Shown here piece by piece: positions 6,847 to 8,999 of a stretch of DNA of 8,999 nucleotides; within the stretch, counting starts at the first letter, position 1; each line of letters begins with the position of its first letter. Source of the DNA: Eubacteriales bacterium (GTDB lineage: Bacteria > Bacillota > Clostridia > Oscillospirales > Acutalibacteraceae); the NCBI GenBank assembly GCA_030529125.1, contig JAUMXP010000061.1:1-8999 (forward strand), given 5' to 3'. A program made the position numbers and the translations under genes. The notes below the pieces were generated by a model. It ran no database searches. It was given only the letters and a program-made list of their open reading frames with translations, and was not told the origin of the DNA.

Positions 6847-7448
6847 TGGCTAATTACAACGTAGTCCCACTGCAAAAACTCATCGAACAATTCGAGCGAC
6901 TCCCAGGTATTGGTTCCAAAACAGCACAGCGTCTTGCGTACTTTGTACTGAATATGCCAAAAGAACAGGCGAATGAGTTTTCGAAAGCTATCATTGATGC
7001 ACATGAGAAAATCCGTTACTGTGAGGTTTGTTGCAACTTTTCAGAGGGTGACCTCTGCCCTGTTTGCAAAAGCCCGACCAGAGATAAATCTGTCATCTGT
7101 GTAGTGGAAACTCCGCGCGATGCCTTTGCGCTTGAGAACACTCACGAGTTTGATGGAGTATATCACGTACTACACGGCGCTATCTCGCCACTAAACGGCA
7201 TAGGCCCTGACCAGCTGTATATCAAGCAACTTCTCAACAGACTATCTGACGATACCGTCAAAGAAGTTATCATGGCTACCAATCCTACTGTCGAAGGCGA
7301 AGCTACAGCTATGTATATCAGCAGACTTTTAAAGCCACTAGGAATAAAGGTCACACGACTTGCATACGGTATACCTGTGGGTGGCGATCTTGAGTACGCT
7401 GACGAAGTTACACTCGCACGTGCACTGGAAGGCAGGAATGAACTGTAA
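6846..7448 (+). CDS. recR: Recombination mediator protein RecR
   Basis: Works with RecO (and RecF) to load RecA on SSB-coated single-stranded DNA during gap repair. The 200-residue protein has an N-terminal helix-hairpin-helix (LPGIGSKTAQRLAYFVL, 19-35) and a zinc finger with Cys59, Cys62, Cys71 and Cys74 (an extra Cys63 is also present). A Toprim domain starting VICVVETPRDAFALE (83-97) follows, with a C-terminal Walker-B-like region (IMATNPTVEGEATAMYI) and the closing GIPVGGDLEYADEVTLARAL. Length matches the family. The ATG overlaps the ybaB stop in TAATG and the recR stop overlaps smpB in the same way, so translation is probably coupled; no strong separate ribosome binding site is visible before this ATG. 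Confidence 0.97.
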   Translation: MANYNVVPLQKLIEQFERLPGIGSKTAQRLAYFVLNMPKEQANEFSKAIIDAHEKIRYCEVCCNFSEGDLCPVCKSPTRDKSVICVVETPRDAFALENTHEFDGVYHVLHGAISPLNGIGPDQLYIKQLLNRLSDDTVKEVIMATNPTVEGEATAMYISRLLKPLGIKVTRLAYGIPVGGDLEYADEVTLARALEGRNEL

Positions 7449-7912
7449 TGAAAGAAAGCACTAAAACTATTGCTCAGAATAAAAAAGCGTTCCACGACTA
7501 TTTCATCGAGGAAAAATACGAAGCCGGCATCGAACTGTGTGGCACCGAGGTTAAATCTCTACGACAAGGTCGAGTTAATCTCAAAGACTGTTGGTGCAAC
7601 ATCGTAGAAGGCGAAATTTTCGTAAACTCGATGCATATCAGCCCGTATGAACGTGGCAATATATTTAACAAAGACCCACTGCGCGTTCGAAAGCTTCTGA
7701 TGCACAAGCGTGAAATCAACAAGCTCATCGGTCTGACTAAACAGGACGGCTACTCCCTCATTCCGCTTTCGTTGTATTTCAAAGGAAGCAGAGTCAAGGT
7801 TGAGCTCGGACTGTGCAAAGGTAAAAAGCTCTACGATAAGCGCGAGGCTATGGCTCAGAAAGCCGCTAAACGTGACATCGAGCGCGCTATGAAAGAAAAG
7901 CAACGAGGTTGA
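7448..7912 (+). CDS. smpB: SsrA-binding protein SmpB
   Basis: Binds the tRNA-like end of tmRNA and carries it into stalled ribosomes, its C-terminal tail standing in for an mRNA codon. The 154-residue protein shows the conserved start IAQNKKAFHDYFIEEKYEAG, then GIELCGTEVKSLRQGRVNLKDC, the loop MHISPYERGN, and LGLCKGKKLYDKREAM leading into a basic helical tail (AAKRDIERAMKEKQRG). Length is typical (150-160). The ATG at 7448 overlaps the recR stop, with AGGA at 7434-7437 as a weak ribosome binding site. The tmRNA gene begins 17 bases after its stop, so the two partners of trans-translation are adjacent and may share a transcript. Confidence 0.97.
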   Translation: MKESTKTIAQNKKAFHDYFIEEKYEAGIELCGTEVKSLRQGRVNLKDCWCNIVEGEIFVNSMHISPYERGNIFNKDPLRVRKLLMHKREINKLIGLTKQDGYSLIPLSLYFKGSRVKVELGLCKGKKLYDKREAMAQKAAKRDIERAMKEKQRG

Positions 7913-7929
7913 TGTTTACACACCTACAC

Positions 7930-8273
7930 GGGGATGTAAAGGTTTCGACGGGGATCACAAACCTTGGTAAGCGAGTAGTGGTGAGGCACCACTTTAAAAG
8001 CTTCAACTTAAAAAATAAACAACAACAATAAAGTTGCTTTAGCTGCTTAATGCAGCTCGCTCCCCTATTGAGTACCACGGCAATAGGCTGAGCGTCGACT
8101 AGTGGTTCCTGTGAACAGCCCACGCCTTTAAGCTGTCACACACAAAAGGCTACCAAGGCACAAAGCCTGTTGTTGGGCGTTGTGTCAAGGGAATGTTAAT
8201 ACATCAACTGCACTCGGAGAAAGCCTTGGGGCGAGGTTTTCGGACAGGAGTTCGATTCTCCTCATCTCCACCA
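7930..8273 (+). ncRNA. ssrA: Transfer-messenger RNA (tmRNA)
   Basis: Rescues ribosomes stalled on broken mRNA and adds a degradation tag to the nascent chain. The 5' end GGGGATGTAAAGGTTTCGAC and the 3' end carry the tRNA-like domain: the acceptor helix pairs 7930-7936 with 8263-8269 (one G-U). The T-arm is AGGAG-TTCGATT-CTCCT (8246-8262), and CCA is encoded at 8271-8273. The total of 344 bases is in the usual range for one-piece tmRNA. The tag reading frame lies at about 8018-8050, and the downstream part contains the G/C-rich stretches expected for pseudoknots. No clear promoter lies in the 17-base gap after smpB, so it is transcribed with smpB or from a promoter inside that gene, then processed. 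A bidirectional terminator follows within 2 bases. Confidence 0.96.
8018..8050 (+). other. tmRNA proteolysis-tag reading frame, NNNNKVALAA
   Basis: The frame ending TAA at 8048-8050 reads NNNNKVALAA, whose VALAA end matches known ssrA tags (B. subtilis ends NVALAA). The upstream in-frame TAA at 8009-8011 limits the start to AAA 8012, ATA 8015 or the AAC codons from 8018. I take AAC at 8018 as the most likely resume codon, but it cannot be fixed from sequence alone; the more usual Ala/Gly resume codon is absent. Confidence 0.72.
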
Positions 8274-8274
8274 A

Positions 8275-8313
8275 AAAAGTCGCAATCGTATATACGGTTG
8301 CGACTTTTATTTT
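8275..8313. terminator. Bidirectional intrinsic terminator after ssrA
   Basis: A 15-bp stem (8275-8289 with 8294-8308, one T-G pair) has a 4-base loop. TTTTATTTT follows on the + strand, and the A-run at 8273-8278 gives six T on the minus strand. It sits directly after the encoded CCA of tmRNA and faces the convergent dockerin ORF whose stop is at 8362. Confidence 0.93.
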
Positions 8314-8361
8314 GCGTGCGTTTCGGTAGAAACTCACATAGAATAATCAAAAATATTAAGA

Positions 8362-8886
8362 TTATAATTCAGGTATAAGTTGAGCGACATAACGCTGTAT
8401 CAATGAAGCATCCAGTATTGTTATTTCGCCATTTTTATCAGCATCAGCATAATCAAATCTCTCGTCACTTATTATTACCAACTGCGCTAAATGGAGCTGA
8501 ATATATGTAGCATCTAACACCGTTACTATATCATCACCATCAACATCACCCAAAATAAATAGAACTGGTATAATCTCCTGCTTAACAATAACCTCATTGC
8601 ATACAGAACAATGCGAGCCGTCTGTCAAGCCTTCCTTTGTAGCTGTTGCTTCATATCCTTTGTCAGCTACCTCTGTATGACCAAGCGCTTCAATTTCTAT
8701 CTGCTCACATAATGTAACGCCACACACCAAACAATGCTTACCCTCTGTTAAGCCTGTTTCAGTACAACTTGGTGCTACAGCTTCATCGACAACTTCAGTG
8801 TGTCCTGTAGACAAATAAAATATATACAAAAGACTACACAGAGATATTTCCTTGTGCAGTCTATCTCTATTTGACTTTTTCAACAT
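8362..8886 (-). CDS. Small dockerin-domain protein with GHTE/CxxC repeats; 5' end uncertain, possibly a truncated gene
   Basis: Numbering here is from the ATG at 8886 (174 residues). Residues about 28-68 and 69-109 are two 40-residue repeats starting GHTEVVDE and GHTEVADK. The first has SCT...HCLVC cysteines; the second keeps HCSVC but has lost the first cysteine. Residues about 113-174 are a dockerin: calcium loops GDVDGDDIVTVLD and DADKNGEITILD, each followed by an I-Q helix (ATYIQLHLAQL, ASLIQRYVAQL). Dockerins bind cohesins or act as cell-surface C-terminal modules. Such repeats plus dockerin normally end large secreted ruminococcal proteins, but here no big domain precedes them. The N-terminus MLKKSNRDRLHK then a short hydrophobic run (ISLCSLLYIFYLS) could be a poor signal peptide. 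No ribosome binding site is seen at this ATG or at TTG 8919, and the frame stays open to the window edge. Domain call firm, gene status not. Confidence 0.62.
   Translation of the reverse strand: MLKKSNRDRLHKEISLCSLLYIFYLSTGHTEVVDEAVAPSCTETGLTEGKHCLVCGVTLCEQIEIEALGHTEVADKGYEATATKEGLTDGSHCSVCNEVIVKQEIIPVLFILGDVDGDDIVTVLDATYIQLHLAQLVIISDERFDYADADKNGEITILDASLIQRYVAQLIPEL
8831..8868 (-). repeat. Interleaved inverted repeat near the start of the dockerin ORF
   Basis: AGACTACACA (8831-8840) pairs with TGTGCAGTCT (8853-8862), one position being a G-U pair in the minus-strand RNA. The next GAGATA (8841-8846) pairs with TATCTC (8863-8868). The two helices are contiguous and interleaved with no connecting loops, so both cannot form at once; either alone would be a hairpin near the ORF start. 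Confidence 0.45.
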
Positions 8887-8941
8887 AGGCACATTCAAAA
8901 ATTTGGAACAAGAAATCAAATAAGAACAATTAATATTTATA

Positions 8942-8999
8942 TTAACGCATCTCTTCTTCAGTAAAAGATGCGTTTTCTTTTTCTTTGTTTTCTTCTTCT
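8942..8999 (-). CDS. Possible 3' end of an unidentified gene (right edge)
   Basis: On the minus strand the frame entering from the right edge reads EEENKEKENASFTEEEMR and stops at TAA (8944-8942). An acidic tail like this is common at protein C-termini, and the AT-rich gap that follows looks intergenic. Only 18 codons are visible and the purine-rich run allows other open frames, including that of the dockerin ORF, so this is a weak call with no function assigned. Confidence 0.3.
   Translation of the reverse strand, partial: EEENKEKENASFTEEEMR
8944..8984 (+). terminator. Inverted repeat with T-rich tail near the right edge
   Basis: AACGCATCT (8944-8952) and AGATGCGTT (8966-8974) form a 9-bp stem with a 13-base loop, followed on the + strand by TTCTTTTTCTTT. 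It would end rightward transcription, but no + strand gene is visible between ssrA and this point. It also overlaps the possible minus-strand gene end, so it may be chance or a back-up stop. Confidence 0.35.

Noticed and set aside
8018..8029. AAC/AAT triplet run as a microsatellite or CRISPR-like repeat
   Set aside because: Only four units and it lies in the tmRNA tag frame; no spaced repeats of CRISPR type were seen anywhere in the window.
7887..8123. A 78-codon minus-strand ORF across the smpB end and tmRNA
   Set aside because: Antisense to well-supported smpB and ssrA, no family resemblance, no ribosome binding site.
8193..8378. A 61-codon + strand ORF over the 3' end of tmRNA
   Set aside because: It runs through the tRNA-like domain and the terminator hairpin; its open frame is a by-product of structured RNA sequence.
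1..8999. A novel defence or mobile system
   Set aside because: No transposase, integrase, nuclease-toxin or phage genes, no terminal repeats or tRNA-linked attachment duplications were seen; apart from the dockerin region the window is conserved housekeeping content.

Overview
The window reads as chromosomal DNA of a low-to-moderate GC Firmicute of the class Clostridia, most likely a Ruminococcus/Oscillospiraceae-type gut bacterium. This placement is inference. It rests on the paired glgC-glgD-glgA glycogen genes, strong AGGAGG-type ribosome binding sites, a tmRNA tag ending VALAA, the SRP RNA-dnaX-ybaB-recR gene order, and a small dockerin protein with GHTE/CxxC repeats of the kind common in ruminococcal surface proteins.

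Layout. Positions 1-3739 (+) carry a glycogen operon: the 3' part of glgC (the first few codons lie outside the window), glgD and glgA. Its transcript ends at a strong hairpin around 3745-3775. This hairpin is shared with a convergent (-) sugar O-acetyltransferase gene (3774-4379). That gene has its own promoter, placed back to back with the promoter of the next unit. Positions 4445-4661 hold a promoter, the SRP RNA gene (ffs) and an intrinsic terminator. Positions 4677-7912 (+) are a tightly packed replication/repair/rescue operon: dnaX, ybaB, recR and smpB, the last three joined by TAATG stop-start overlaps. The tmRNA gene ssrA (7930-8273) begins 17 bases after smpB, so tmRNA and its obligate partner SmpB lie side by side. 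A bidirectional hairpin (8275-8308) ends ssrA and also faces a convergent (-) dockerin ORF (8362-8886). The right edge is AT-rich and may contain the last codons of another (-) gene.

How the genes work together. GlgC, with its non-catalytic homologue GlgD, makes ADP-glucose from glucose-1-phosphate, and GlgA polymerises it into glycogen. DnaX loads the replication clamp, while YbaB and RecR act on nucleoid DNA and recombinational repair. SmpB and tmRNA rescue stalled ribosomes. SRP RNA directs membrane protein targeting.

Most notable observations: (1) an in-frame A AAA AAG slippery heptamer in the dnaX linker with a -1-frame stop four codons later, which would make a gamma-like short DnaX of about 482 residues as in E. 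coli; (2) glgA has no ATG/GTG/TTG start near its conserved N-terminus, and the only well-placed start is ATT behind a perfect GGAGG; (3) the SRP RNA precursor has a perfect 10-bp closing helix that shares its 3' arm with the terminator; (4) the predicted tmRNA tag is asparagine-rich (NNNNKVALAA) with no alanine resume codon; (5) an orphan-looking dockerin ORF with an unresolved 5' end. I saw no CRISPR array, insertion sequence, phage or obvious novel defence system; most of the window is core housekeeping DNA.
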